Below the pieces are notes generated by a model. The model had not been told where the DNA came from and made no database searches. It worked only from the letters and a program-made list of their open reading frames with translations. 64,000 nt of DNA from Rhizobium skierniewicense (GTDB taxonomy: Bacteria > Pseudomonadota > Alphaproteobacteria > Rhizobiales > Rhizobiaceae), in NCBI RefSeq assembly GCF_014196515.1, contig NZ_JACIDV010000006.1, forward strand, positions 124,001 through 188,000, read 5' to 3'. How positions within the stretch are numbered: position 1 is the stretch's first letter; each line of letters starts with the position of its first letter. Of this stretch, positions 37,906 through 46,686 are shown in pieces. Made by a program: the position numbers and the translations under genes.

Positions 37906-38180
37906 TTAGAGCGTTTCCTTGTTAAATGGAAACGTTCTGCCGGAGCAGATTTTCGTCAGGACAAAGGCGATTGGCGAAGGGCATACCCTAAGGTACGGTC
38001 GAGCCGATCGCCTTTGTCCTGACGGAAATATGCCCGGCCCTCCGGGTTGGTTGAAACGGGCCATCTGCCTGCCCAGACGGCTTGGCCGTATGCTAAGGCT
38101 ACGCCACGCGCCATCCGGACAAGCAGTCGATCCCGTTTGAACCAACAGAACTGTTTCCATTTAACAAAGAAACGCTCTAA
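37906..38180. repeat. Palindromic mosaic intergenic element (RIME-like), 275 bp
   Basis: The element is bounded by terminal inverted repeats of about 33 bp: TTAGAGCGTTTCCTTGTTAA... at 37906 and its complement ending ...GAAACGCTCTAA at 38180, with three small differences. Inside are two further palindromes: CGTCAGGACAAAGGCGAT (37954-37971) with its exact complement at 38007-38024, and GTTGGTTGAAACGGG (38046-38060) with a one-mismatch complement at 38132-38146. This nested architecture fits Rhizobium intergenic mosaic elements. It encodes nothing and fills the gap between pyc and trcR. No second copy is evident here. Confidence 0.8.
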
Positions 38181-38189
38181 GACGAGCGA

Positions 38190-38897
38190 TCAGTAAGTGT
38201 CGTCTTCGTCGTCATCCTTACGGGTAGACTTAAGCGAGCTGAGCTTGGCAAACACGGCGTTGGCGTCGATTTCTTTTTCTTTCTCGTCTTCACGCTCATA
38301 TTTGTAGCCGAGACCTTCCGTTGCTGCTGCTGGCTGCAAGGTAGCGTCAAGCTCCGCAGCTGTTGGCAATGGGCGGCCACGCGATGCGCGCTCGACTTCG
38401 AGGTCGAGGTCGATCTGACTGCATAGACCCAGCGTGACCGGGTCCATCGGCGTCAGGTTAGCAGAATTCCAATGGCTGCGATCACGAATCTGTTCGATGG
38501 TCGACTTGGTCGTACCGACGAGGCGCGAAATCTGCGCGTCCTTCAATTCGGCGTGATTGCGCACCAGCCACAAGATGGCGTTCGGGCGATCCTGACGCTT
38601 CGAGACCGGCGTGTAGCGCGGCCCACGACGCTTGGATTCGGGAACACGGACCTTCGGCTCGGAGAGCTTGATCTTGTGGTTGGGATTGGCAACCGCGCGT
38701 TCGATTTCGTCACGCGAAAGCTGTCCGGTCGAGATAGGGTCAAGACCCTTGATGCCCTGCGCGGCTTCACCGTCGGCGATAGCCTTGACTTCCAACGGAT
38801 GCAGTTTGCAAAATGTCGCGATCTGCTCGAACGACAATGCGGTATTATCCACCAGCCAGACGGCCGTCGCTTTGGGCATGAGCAATGTTTGAGCCAT
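38190..38897 (-). CDS. trcR: DUF1013 protein, TrcR-type RNA polymerase-associated regulator
   Basis: 235-aa DUF1013 protein, conserved in alphaproteobacteria. In Caulobacter the family member TrcR travels with RNA polymerase and influences cell-cycle transcription. Visible here: the N-terminal MPKATAVWLVDNTALSFEQIATFCKLHPLEVKAIADGE region with a helix-turn-helix-like pattern, a second such region at AILWLVRNHAELKDAQISRLVGTTKSTIEQIRDR (about residues 105-138), and an acidic Lys/Asp/Glu tail. The symbol is carried over from the Caulobacter work by family membership. It stands alone, divergent from acsA. Confidence 0.85.
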   Translation of the reverse strand: MAQTLLMPKATAVWLVDNTALSFEQIATFCKLHPLEVKAIADGEAAQGIKGLDPISTGQLSRDEIERAVANPNHKIKLSEPKVRVPESKRRGPRYTPVSKRQDRPNAILWLVRNHAELKDAQISRLVGTTKSTIEQIRDRSHWNSANLTPMDPVTLGLCSQIDLDLEVERASRGRPLPTAAELDATLQPAAATEGLGYKYEREDEKEKEIDANAVFAKLSSLKSTRKDDDEDDTY

Positions 38898-39070
38898 AGA
38901 TACAGTCCTTCTGTCCGTCCGCTCCGGGGGCGCGGGACGTGGATGTTAAACCACTCATTTCCGGGATATGACCGGTCTATAGCCGGATTGCATCAGAATT
39001 GCAATTCTTTGCGCAAGAAATGACCTTTGTCTAATTGCCGGATGTCCATGAACTGCTATGAATTCTGCAC

Positions 39071-39098
39071 ATGACTGGAAAATGGAGTTTCCAGTCAT
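39071..39098 (+). promoter_or_regulatory. Leader hairpin immediately before acsA
   Basis: ATGACTGGAAA (39071-39081) and TTTCCAGTCAT (39088-39098) form a perfect 11-bp stem with a 6-base loop, ending 31 bp before the acsA ATG and about 20 bp before its RBS. No T-run follows. It may be a DNA operator or an mRNA leader structure. Confidence 0.5.
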
Positions 39099-39129
39099 CA
39101 TAAAGACGAATCGGCCTGAGGAGGAATTC

Positions 39130-41088
39130 ATGTCTGCCAAAGTCTACCCGGTCCTGAAATCTGCAAGGAAGCACACGCTGATCGACAATGACCGTTATCT
39201 GAAATGGTATGGTGAAAGCGTGGAGGATCCTGAAAAATTCTGGGGCAAGCATGGCAAGCGGATCGACTGGTTCAAGCCCTATACCAAGGTCAAGAACACC
39301 TCTTTTAAGGGCAAGGTGCCAATTAAGTGGTTCGAGGACGGGCTGACGAACGTCTCGTATAATTGCATCGACCGTCACCTGAAGACCCATGGCGAGCGCA
39401 CCGCGATCATCTGGGAAGGCGACAATCCCTACATTGACAAGAAGATCACCTATAACCAGCTCTACGATGCGGTGTGTCGTCTGGCCAATGTGATGAAGAA
39501 ACACGGTGTCAAGAAGGGCGATCGCGTCACCATCTACATGCCGATGGTGCCGGAAGCGACCTATGCGATGCTCGCCTGCGCCCGCATCGGTGCTGTCCAT
39601 TCCGTCGTCTTCGGTGGTTTCTCGCCGGATGCGCTGGCTGGCCGCATCGTCGATTGCCAGTCCACCTTCGTCATCACCTGCGACGAAGGCGTGCGCGGCG
39701 GCAAGCCCATTCCGCTCAAGGAGAACACCGACAAGGCCGTGGAGATCGCTGCGAGGCAGGATGTGAAGGTCGATAAGTTACTGGTCGTGCGCCGCACCGG
39801 CGGCAAGACCAACTGGTCACCCGAGCGCGACCTCTGGTACCATCAGGAAGTCGCCAGCGTCAAAGCCCATTGCGAACCGGCGAAGATGAAAGCGGAAGAC
39901 CCGCTGTTCATTCTCTACACCTCAGGCTCCACCGGAAAGCCAAAGGGCGTGCTGCACACGACAGGCGGTTATCTGGTCTATGTGTCGATGACGCACGAAT
40001 ATGTGTTCGACTACCATGATGGCGATATCTACTGGTGCACCGCCGATGTCGGCTGGGTGACGGGCCATTCCTATATCGTCTACGGGCCGCTCGCCAATTG
40101 CGCGACGACCGTGATGTTCGAGGGTGTGCCGAACTTTCCCGATCAGGGCCGCTTCTGGGAAGTTATCGACAAGCATCAGGTCAACATTTTCTACACGGCA
40201 CCGACCGCACTTCGCTCGCTGATGGGGGCAGGAGACGACTTCGTCAAACGCTCCTCGCGCTCAAGCCTGCGTCTTCTCGGCACCGTGGGAGAGCCGATCA
40301 ACCCGGAAGCATGGGAATGGTATTACCATGTGGTGGGCGAGGATAAGAGCCCGATCGTCGATACCTGGTGGCAGACGGAAACCGGCGGTATTCTGATCAC
40401 GCCGCTGCCGGGTGCGACGGACCTGAAACCCGGTTCGGCCACCCGCCCTTTCTTCGGCGTTCAGCCGCAACTGGTCGATGCCGAAGGCAAGGTCCTGGAG
40501 GGCCCCGCAGACGGAAACCTCTGCATCGCCGACAGCTGGCCGGGACAATCGCGCTCGGTCTATGGCGATCACCAGCGCTTCATCGAGACCTACTTCTCGA
40601 CCTACAAGGGCAAATACTTCACCGGCGATGGCTGCCGTCGCGACGAAGACGGTTATTACTGGATTACCGGTCGTGTCGATGACGTACTGAACGTTTCCGG
40701 CCATCGGCTGGGCACAGCGGAGGTGGAATCGGCGCTCGTATCCCACAACCTCGTCTCGGAAGCCGCCGTCGTCGGCTATCCGCATGCCATCAAGGGACAG
40801 GGCATCTACTGCTACGTCACGCTGATGGCGGGACAGACCGGTGATGATGCGCTGCGCGCCGAACTGGTCAAGCATGTCCGCAATGAAATCGGTCCTGTCG
40901 CCACGCCTGACAAGATCCAGTTCTCGCCGGGCCTGCCCAAGACCCGCTCGGGCAAGATCATGCGCCGCATCCTGCGCAAGATCGCGGAAGACGACTTCGG
41001 AGCGCTCGGCGACACCTCTACCCTGGCCGATCCCGCCGTCGTCGACGACCTCATCGAAAACAGACAGAATAAGGCGGAGGCAGCGTAA
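39130..41088 (+). CDS. acsA: Acetyl-CoA synthetase (AMP-forming)
   Basis: Activates acetate to acetyl-CoA through acetyl-AMP. 652 aa, the standard length. The ATG at 39130 has GAGGAGG a few bases upstream; the frame stays open further back but that part contains the leader hairpin. Motifs: ATP-binding [14 protein letters not shown] near residue 265, TWWQTETGG near 413, the hinge [19 protein letters not shown], and the acetylation-site Lys in [13 protein letters not shown] near residue 610. Supplies acetyl-CoA to the PHB and other pathways. Followed by a perfect hairpin terminator. Confidence 0.97.
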   Translation: MSAKVYPVLKSARKHTLIDNDRYLKWYGESVEDPEKFWGKHGKRIDWFKPYTKVKNTSFKGKVPIKWFEDGLTNVSYNCIDRHLKTHGERTAIIWEGDNPYIDKKITYNQLYDAVCRLANVMKKHGVKKGDRVTIYMPMVPEATYAMLACARIGAVHSVVFGGFSPDALAGRIVDCQSTFVITCDEGVRGGKPIPLKENTDKAVEIAARQDVKVDKLLVVRRTGGKTNWSPERDLWYHQEVASVKAHCEPAKMKAEDPLFILYTSGSTGKPKGVLHTTGGYLVYVSMTHEYVFDYHDGDIYWCTADVGWVTGHSYIVYGPLANCATTVMFEGVPNFPDQGRFWEVIDKHQVNIFYTAPTALRSLMGAGDDFVKRSSRSSLRLLGTVGEPINPEAWEWYYHVVGEDKSPIVDTWWQTETGGILITPLPGATDLKPGSATRPFFGVQPQLVDAEGKVLEGPADGNLCIADSWPGQSRSVYGDHQRFIETYFSTYKGKYFTGDGCRRDEDGYYWITGRVDDVLNVSGHRLGTAEVESALVSHNLVSEAAVVGYPHAIKGQGIYCYVTLMAGQTGDDALRAELVKHVRNEIGPVATPDKIQFSPGLPKTRSGKIMRRILRKIAEDDFGALGDTSTLADPAVVDDLIENRQNKAEAA

Positions 41089-41107
41089 GGGCACTTTTGC
41101 CACCACA

Positions 41108-41141
41108 AGAAACACCCGGCAACGTCTCGGTCGCCGGGTGT
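41108..41141. terminator. Terminator between acsA and the XylX-like gene
   Basis: AAACACCCGGC (41108-41118) and GCCGGGTGTTT (41131-41141) pair perfectly over 11 bp around a 12-base loop, between convergent genes; it can act in both directions. Confidence 0.8.
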
Positions 41142-41164
41142 TTCATACGTCAGATCCTACAAAA

Positions 41165-42325
41165 TCAGAGCAATCCGCGCTTTGCCAGATTGCGCATCAG
41201 CGCCACCGTACCAAATGTCCATGGTGGGCACTCCGATGTGCTGGCCACCCAGTTGATGAGCTTGCCCAACCTCGGTGACGAAATCTCCACACGGTCTCCC
41301 TTGGCGTGGGTAAAGCCAAGGCCCGGTCCGTGGCGATCCTTGACCGGCGCAAACATCGTTCCCAGAAAGAACACCGCACCATCGGGATATTGATGGTCGC
41401 TGTTCAAAAGCTGCGAGACCAGATTTTCCGGTGAGCGACTGATGGCCCGCATGGCGCTGACGCCGATCATGGTGAAGTCATCATCACCCTCGACAGCAAG
41501 AGAAATCTCGGCACTCTTGATGTCCTCAAGGGTAAAGCTTTCATCGAACAGGCGAATGAACGGGCCTATTGCACAGGAGGCATTGTTGTCCTTGGCCTTG
41601 CTCAACAACAGCGCGGATCGCCCCTCGAAATCGCGCAGATTGACGTCATTACCAAGGGCGGCACCAACGATGCGACCATCCGAAGTCACCGCAAGCACCA
41701 CCTCCGGCTCAGGATTGTTCCATTGCGATTTCGGATGAACACCGATCAGCGCGCCGCAGCCGACCGATGACATGGGTTGCGCCTTGGAAAATATCTCCGC
41801 ATCCGGGCCGATACCGACTTCGAGATATTGCGACCACAGCCCCATTTCCTGGAGCAGTGACTTGACCTCGGCGGCCTTGTCAGAGCCCGCCTCTACCCCT
41901 TTCAGATTATCGCCCAGAACGGGGACAAGCTTTTGGCGGATATCCTGCGCCCGCAGCGGATCGCCCTTAGCCTGCTCTTCGATGACACGTTCCAACATGC
42001 TATCGGCAAACGTTACGCCGGCAGCTTTTACGGCCTGAAGATCGTTGGGGGCAAGCAGTTCACCGGCGGTGCCATCCAGAAACGCATCAAGGGTGCCAAG
42101 AGCTGGGAACTCCATCACGGACGACAGTGCGATAATCAGATCAGGCTTTTCGAGGAGCTCGGAGACGGTCGGCGCCAATTTCGATAGATCGTAGAGCACA
42201 CCGCCCTTATAGAGCACCGGGCATGGGCCACCATCCGACTGCGACCAGACACGGCCGATCAGAACCGCACGGTCATGGTCCTCAGGCAAAATCAAGGTCG
42301 CATCGACAATCTCTCTACTAGCCAA
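41165..42325 (-). CDS. Fumarylacetoacetate hydrolase-family 2-keto-3-deoxy-pentonate dehydratase (XylX-like)
   Basis: 386-aa FAH-fold enzyme. Its sequence closely follows the pattern of Caulobacter XylX, the 2-keto-3-deoxy-xylonate dehydratase that yields alpha-ketoglutarate semialdehyde: GLWSQYLEVGIGPDAEIF, WNNPEPEVVL, GAALGNDVNLRDFEGRSALLLSKAKDNNASCAIGPF and HQYPDGAVFFLGTMFAP. The metal-binding Glu/Asp lie in PEPEVVL and GNDVNLRD. The start is a TTG at 42325 with GGGAG 7 bases upstream. Divergent from the semialdehyde dehydrogenase gene for the next pathway step. D-xylonate versus L-arabonate specificity is not decidable here. Confidence 0.85.
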   Translation of the reverse strand: MASREIVDATLILPEDHDRAVLIGRVWSQSDGGPCPVLYKGGVLYDLSKLAPTVSELLEKPDLIIALSSVMEFPALGTLDAFLDGTAGELLAPNDLQAVKAAGVTFADSMLERVIEEQAKGDPLRAQDIRQKLVPVLGDNLKGVEAGSDKAAEVKSLLQEMGLWSQYLEVGIGPDAEIFSKAQPMSSVGCGALIGVHPKSQWNNPEPEVVLAVTSDGRIVGAALGNDVNLRDFEGRSALLLSKAKDNNASCAIGPFIRLFDESFTLEDIKSAEISLAVEGDDDFTMIGVSAMRAISRSPENLVSQLLNSDHQYPDGAVFFLGTMFAPVKDRHGPGLGFTHAKGDRVEISSPRLGKLINWVASTSECPPWTFGTVALMRNLAKRGLL

Positions 42326-42638
42326 ACTCTTTCTCCCGTTACCAATTTACACGGCCATCGTACCGACTTGCCAGCCTGTATGACAAACACAATTTTTCTG
42401 CGCACGCCCCAACGTCCATTGTTGCGGCAAGGCTCGCCACAAGGCGATATCGATGGACATTATTTGACGATGCTGCCATATGCTTGCCTTCGTCAAGAGA
42501 TCATACGACATACGATTAGTGCGAGAACAGCGGCCGTGAATTCTGGTGCGCCGCCCGTCTAGCGGTGACTGAAACGTCGTTCGTAAAGAACGAAGTGGTG
42601 TGGATACCAGCTGCTTCAGCGTGAAAGGGAGCATGTTC
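42326..42638. other. Divergent intergenic region, XylX-like / semialdehyde dehydrogenase
   Basis: 313 bp with no gene visible. It contains the operator-like site at 42500-42516 and a second partial motif, TGTATGACA (about 42377-42385). Confidence 0.5.
42500..42516. promoter_or_regulatory. Operator-like site, tandem CATACGA within an imperfect palindrome
   Basis: ATCATACGACATACGAT holds two adjacent CATACGA repeats (42502-42515) and reads as an imperfect palindrome with 6 of 8 pairs matching. Such sites are typical for GntR-type regulators of sugar-acid catabolism. The regulator gene is not in the window. Confidence 0.4.
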
Positions 42639-44071
42639 ATGAGCATCCATCAAAACCTTATCGGCGGAGAGTGGATCGAGCCGAGCCTTAGAAAAACATC
42701 AATCCGTCCGACACCGATGAGATCGTCGGTCTTTACGCGCAGGCAAGCGCAGAAGACGCCAAGCAAGCCATTGCTGCGGCCAAGGCGGCGTTTCCGGCAT
42801 GGTCACGCTCCGGTATTCTGGAACGCCACGCGATCCTGAAAAAGACCGCCGACGAAATTCTTGCTCGCAAGGAAGAGCTCGGCGCGCTTTTGGCACGTGA
42901 AGAGGGCAAGGTTCTGGCAGAGGGCATCGGCGAGACCATCCGCGCCGCCCAGATTTTCGACTTTTTCGCCGGTGAAGCGCTGCGTCTGGCTGGAGAAATC
43001 ATTCCCTCGGCGCGTCCGAACATCGGCGTCGAAATCACCCGCGAGCCGCTGGGCGTCATCGGTATCATCACGCCGTGGAATTTCCCGATCGCCATTCCCG
43101 CCTGGAAGATCGCCCCGGCGCTTTGCTACGGCAACACCATTGTCTTCAAGCCTGCCGAATTGGTCCCGGGTTGCGCCTGGGCCATTGTTGACATTCTGCA
43201 CCGCGCCGGTCTGCCGAAGGGCGTTTTGAACCTCGTCATGGGTCGCGGCTCAGTTGTCGGTCAGGCCATGCTCGACAGCCCGCATCTGGCGGGCATCACC
43301 TTTACCGGCTCCACCGGTACCGGCCAGCGCGTCGCGGCCTCCTCTTTGCCGTTCAACCGCAAATTCCAGCTGGAAATGGGCGGCAAGAACCCCTTTGTGG
43401 TTCTCGATGATGCCGACCTCGATGTTGCCGTCGAAGCCGCCGCCAATTCCGGTTTCTATTCCACCGGACAGCGCTGCACCGCATCGTCCCGCCTTATCGT
43501 CACAGAAGGCATCCACGACAAATTCGTGGCAGCGTTGGCAGAGCGTCTGGCGAAAATCAATGTTGGCAACGCGCTGGATAAAAATACCCATGTCGGCCCC
43601 GTCGTTGATGAAAAGCAGCTGAAGCAGGACACCGATTACATCGAGATCGGCAAGCAGGAAGGCGCAAAGCTTGCGTTCGGCGGCGACGTCCTCACGCGTG
43701 ACACGCCGGGCTTCTTCCTTCAGCCTGCTCTGTTCACCGAAGCCACCAACAGCATGCGCATTTCGCAGGAAGAAATCTTCGGACCTGTCGTTGCCGTCAT
43801 CCGCGTCAAGAACTACGACGAGGCGCTGGCAGCTGCCAACGACACGCCGTTCGGCCTTTCGTCCGGCATCGCGACCACGAGCCTGAAGCATGCGACCCAC
43901 TTCAAGCGCAATGCCGAAGCCGGTATGGTCATGGTCAATCTTCCGACCGCGGGTGTGGATTTCCACGTACCGTTCGGCGGTCGCAAGGCGTCTTCCTTCG
44001 GTCCGCGCGAACAGGGTCGCTATGCAAGCGAGTTTTTCACCACCGTGAAAACCGCCTACACGCTGGCTTAA
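42639..44071 (+). pseudogene. Alpha-ketoglutarate semialdehyde dehydrogenase, frameshifted near the N-terminus
   Basis: NAD(P)-dependent aldehyde dehydrogenase oxidising alpha-ketoglutarate semialdehyde to 2-oxoglutarate, the last step of non-phosphorylated pentose (and hydroxyproline) catabolism. The ATG at 42639 gives MSIHQNLIGGEWIEPSLRK, then the frame is lost at an A5 run (42692-42696). One extra A restores KNINPSDTDEIVGLYAQAS and a single 477-aa enzyme, the normal length. The rest is intact: TITPWNFPI-type motif, LEMGGKNPFVVLDD and catalytic Cys in GQRCTASSRL. Without correction the longest clean product starts at 42890 (393 aa) and lacks part of the cofactor domain. Real mutation, sequencing error or slippage are all possible. 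Confidence 0.85.
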
Positions 44072-44089
44072 AACGATTTACAGAAAAAC

Positions 44090-44113
44090 AATCCCCGGCA
44101 CAGTCCGGGGATT
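44090..44113 (+). terminator. Terminator after the semialdehyde dehydrogenase
   Basis: AATCCCCGG (44090-44098) pairs with CCGGGGATT (44105-44113) and is followed by TTG and pyrimidines. Confidence 0.7.
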
Positions 44114-44181
44114 TTGCCTCTTTCCTGATGGGGATTTCTGCTTATGCTGATCTTGCAAAAACGTCAGTAAGCAGGAATGGC

Positions 44182-45156
44182 ATGACAGATATTTCGATGA
44201 TCGAGGCAGCGCGTCAGCGTATCGGCGCACATGCAATCCGCACACCCTTGCTCTCATCTCCCTTTCTGGACGAGATCGCCGGTCGAAAAATCGTCGTGAA
44301 AGCCGAATGCCTGCAACGGACAGGGTCTTTTAAATTCCGCGGTGGCTGGTCAGCCGTATCAGGCCTTGCGCCAGAGACGCGCCAGCGCGGCGTCATCGCC
44401 TTTTCGTCCGGCAACCATGCACAGGGCGTAGCGCTTGCGGCCACCTTGCACGGCGTCCCCTCCGTCATCGTCATGCCGCATGACGCACCGAAGATCAAAA
44501 TCGAAAACACGAAGGCCTTTGGTGCCGAAGTGGTTTTATACGATCGCGCGAACGAAGACCGCGACGCCATTGGCGCAGCGCTCGCGCAAGAGCGCAACCT
44601 AACCCTCATCAAGCCATATGACGAACCATTGGTGATCGCCGGTCAGGCAACAGTCGGCCTCGAAATTGCCGAACAAGGCGCCGAATACGGGATCGCTGAG
44701 GCCGACATTCTCGTACCCTGCGGTGGCGGCGGGCTGACATCCGGCATTGCGCTGGCTTTGGAAGCCAGGGCACCTCGATACGCCGTCAGACCGTGTGAGC
44801 CGGAAAATTTCGATGACGTCGCCCGCTCACTGGCCTCGGGCAAAATCGAGCGGAACGACGCATTGTCCGGCTCCATCTGCGATGCGATCATTACGCCTCA
44901 GCCCGGCAACATTACGTTTCCCATCATGAAGAGCCACTGCGGCAGCGGCATTGCCGTCACAGAGGATGAGGCGTTGCGAGCCATGGTGCTGGCCTTTTTG
45001 CGGCTGAAGGTTGTCGTCGAACCCGGCGGCGCTGTAGCGCTGGCTGCAGCCCTTTTCCACGGCGCGGAACTGAAGACCGAAACTGTGATTGCTGTTGCAT
45101 CCGGAGGCAATGTCGACCCAGCCATCATGGCGTCGGCATTGTCGCGTTTCGCGTGA
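44182..45156 (+). CDS. Threonine/serine dehydratase, PLP fold-type II
   Basis: 324 aa from the ATG at 44182 (AGGA five bases upstream). PLP-Lys in RTGSFKFRGGW, substrate loop FSSGNHAQGVAL, and the phosphate-binding glycine loop PCGGGGLTSG. It lacks the C-terminal ACT-like regulatory domain of IlvA, so it resembles catabolic TdcB-type or serine racemase/dehydratase proteins. Product would be 2-oxobutyrate or pyruvate plus ammonia. It ends exactly one base before the convergent oxidase stop, so the two genes abut tail to tail. Confidence 0.88.
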   Translation: MTDISMIEAARQRIGAHAIRTPLLSSPFLDEIAGRKIVVKAECLQRTGSFKFRGGWSAVSGLAPETRQRGVIAFSSGNHAQGVALAATLHGVPSVIVMPHDAPKIKIENTKAFGAEVVLYDRANEDRDAIGAALAQERNLTLIKPYDEPLVIAGQATVGLEIAEQGAEYGIAEADILVPCGGGGLTSGIALALEARAPRYAVRPCEPENFDDVARSLASGKIERNDALSGSICDAIITPQPGNITFPIMKSHCGSGIAVTEDEALRAMVLAFLRLKVVVEPGGAVALAAALFHGAELKTETVIAVASGGNVDPAIMASALSRFA

Positions 45157-46266
45157 TCAGTCGAGACGACGGAATAACTCTTCGGCGATGGCGAGCGAAG
45201 CCGTCAGACCCGGACTTTCGATGCCAAACAGGTTGATGAGACCTTTGATGCCGTGAATCTCCGGCCCATCGATGCGGAAATCCATGGCAGGATCGTCCGG
45301 TCCTGAAATTTTCGGTCTGATACCGCTATAGGACGGCGACAACGCGTCATCCGGCAATCCTGGCCAATAGCGCTTGATCGCTTCGTTAAATCCGTTCGAC
45401 CGTTGGGGATCGACGGTGTAATCGATCGCATCGATCCATTCGATGTCAGGTCCGAACCGGGCCTGTCCGCCCAGATCGAGCGTCAGATGAACACCCAGAC
45501 CATGCGCATGTGGCGCGGGATAGATCAGATGCGAAAAGGGGCATTTGCCGGAAAGCGAAAAGTAGGAACCCTTGGCAAACCGCGCCACCGGAATGTGCGC
45601 TTCTGAAAGCCCATCTATTTGCCGTGCTACCTGCGGGGCGAAGAGGCCCGCCGAATTGATGAGGCTTCGGCAGGCCAGTTGCATCGGCTCTTCACCACCC
45701 ACGAAGACCTTGAAGCCATAGCTTGTGTGCTCGGCGCGCAGGAACGGCGCGCGATATGCGACCGAAGTACCAGCGTCTTCCGCGTCACCAAGAAGGGCCA
45801 GCATGTAGCCATGACTGTCGATGATACCGGTAGAGGGCGATAGCAGAGCCGCTTCGCAGGAAAGGACGGGCTCGATGTTGCGTGCCTCCTCGCTGCCGAT
45901 CAATCTGAGGTCGTCGCAGCCATTGACATTTCCACGATGATGCAGGTCCTCGAGAGTGACAATTTCTGTTCTATTGCTTGCCACGATCAGCTTGCCGCAG
46001 CGGCTATGCGCTACCCCGTGGCTTTCGCAGAAAGCATAGAGCTTCGGCCTGCCCTCGACGCATAGTCGCGCTTTCAGGCTGTCTTTCGGATAATAGAGAC
46101 CGGCATGGATGACCTCGCTGTTGCGCGACGAGGTATGCGTGCCGAAGGCGCCTTCCTTTTCCAGCACGATGACCGACATGCCAGCCTGTGCCAGATGTCG
46201 TGCTGTCGAAAGGCCAATGGCCCCCGCTCCGATGATGATGACATCGATATCAGTCAATGCGTCCAA
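45157..46266 (-). CDS. FAD-dependent oxidoreductase, L-2-hydroxyglutarate oxidase-like (LhgO)
   Basis: 369-aa member of the DAO (glycine/D-amino-acid oxidase) superfamily with the FAD motif IIGAGAIGLSTARHLA at the N-terminus, HTSSRNSEVIHAGLYYP near residue 50 and a C-terminal GIRPKISGP and GIESPGLTASLAIAEEL. These sequences match the L-2-hydroxyglutarate dehydrogenase/oxidase branch, which would yield 2-oxoglutarate. The start is unclear: TTG at 46266 or TTG at 46257 (better spacing to a GGA); no ATG precedes the FAD motif. Substrate assignment is by family only. Confidence 0.83.
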   Translation of the reverse strand: MDALTDIDVIIIGAGAIGLSTARHLAQAGMSVIVLEKEGAFGTHTSSRNSEVIHAGLYYPKDSLKARLCVEGRPKLYAFCESHGVAHSRCGKLIVASNRTEIVTLEDLHHRGNVNGCDDLRLIGSEEARNIEPVLSCEAALLSPSTGIIDSHGYMLALLGDAEDAGTSVAYRAPFLRAEHTSYGFKVFVGGEEPMQLACRSLINSAGLFAPQVARQIDGLSEAHIPVARFAKGSYFSLSGKCPFSHLIYPAPHAHGLGVHLTLDLGGQARFGPDIEWIDAIDYTVDPQRSNGFNEAIKRYWPGLPDDALSPSYSGIRPKISGPDDPAMDFRIDGPEIHGIKGLINLFGIESPGLTASLAIAEELFRRLD

Positions 46267-46485
46267 ACGTTAATTGAGTGTTGAACCGGAAGTGACGTTG
46301 CGCGTTGCTATCAACAGATTGGGTAGATCGATGCGTGTTGGGAGGCAAGTCGCGATCTGTATTTTCTCCGATGAGACCCAGTTATAGAATTTTATCTCTA
46401 CAGAAAGACTGGGGAATAGCGATATTCTCATGGTCAGAAACAACAAGGCCGGATCATCCGGTCAACGTCAACGAGGGAGGATGCG

Positions 46486-46629
46486 ATGTCTTATTCCAAG
46501 TCTGGAAAAATCAGAGATTTTACGCCATCGTCTGCACAGCCGATCGGCTGGCAAGCTGCACTCCACACCGCCATTGTTGGATTGTGCTTTGCCTTTGTCG
46601 CGGCGGTTATCTTCGGTCTGGTACCCTGA
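46486..46629 (+). CDS. Small single-span membrane protein, 47 aa
   Basis: A short gene: GGGAGG (46475-46480) lies five bases before the ATG at 46486, and a strong terminator follows the stop by 20 bp. The product starts MSYSKSGKIRDFTP, polar and basic, then has one hydrophobic helix (about residues 24-45: ALHTAIVGLCFAFVAAVIFG) ending LVP. The topology is probably cytoplasmic N-terminus, single transmembrane segment. No function is known to me; small proteins of this layout often bind larger membrane complexes. Confidence 0.72.
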   Translation: MSYSKSGKIRDFTPSSAQPIGWQAALHTAIVGLCFAFVAAVIFGLVP

Positions 46630-46649
46630 CACCTCCCAATAGAACCGAT

Positions 46650-46677
46650 AAAAAGGCTTCCATCCGGAAGCCTTTTT
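46650..46677. terminator. Bidirectional terminator, 47-aa gene / M20 amidohydrolase
   Basis: AAAAAGGCTTCC (46650-46661) and GGAAGCCTTTTT (46666-46677) form a perfect 12-bp stem with a 4-base loop and A/T-runs at both sides. Confidence 0.93.
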
Positions 46678-46686
46678 CTTTTGCGT

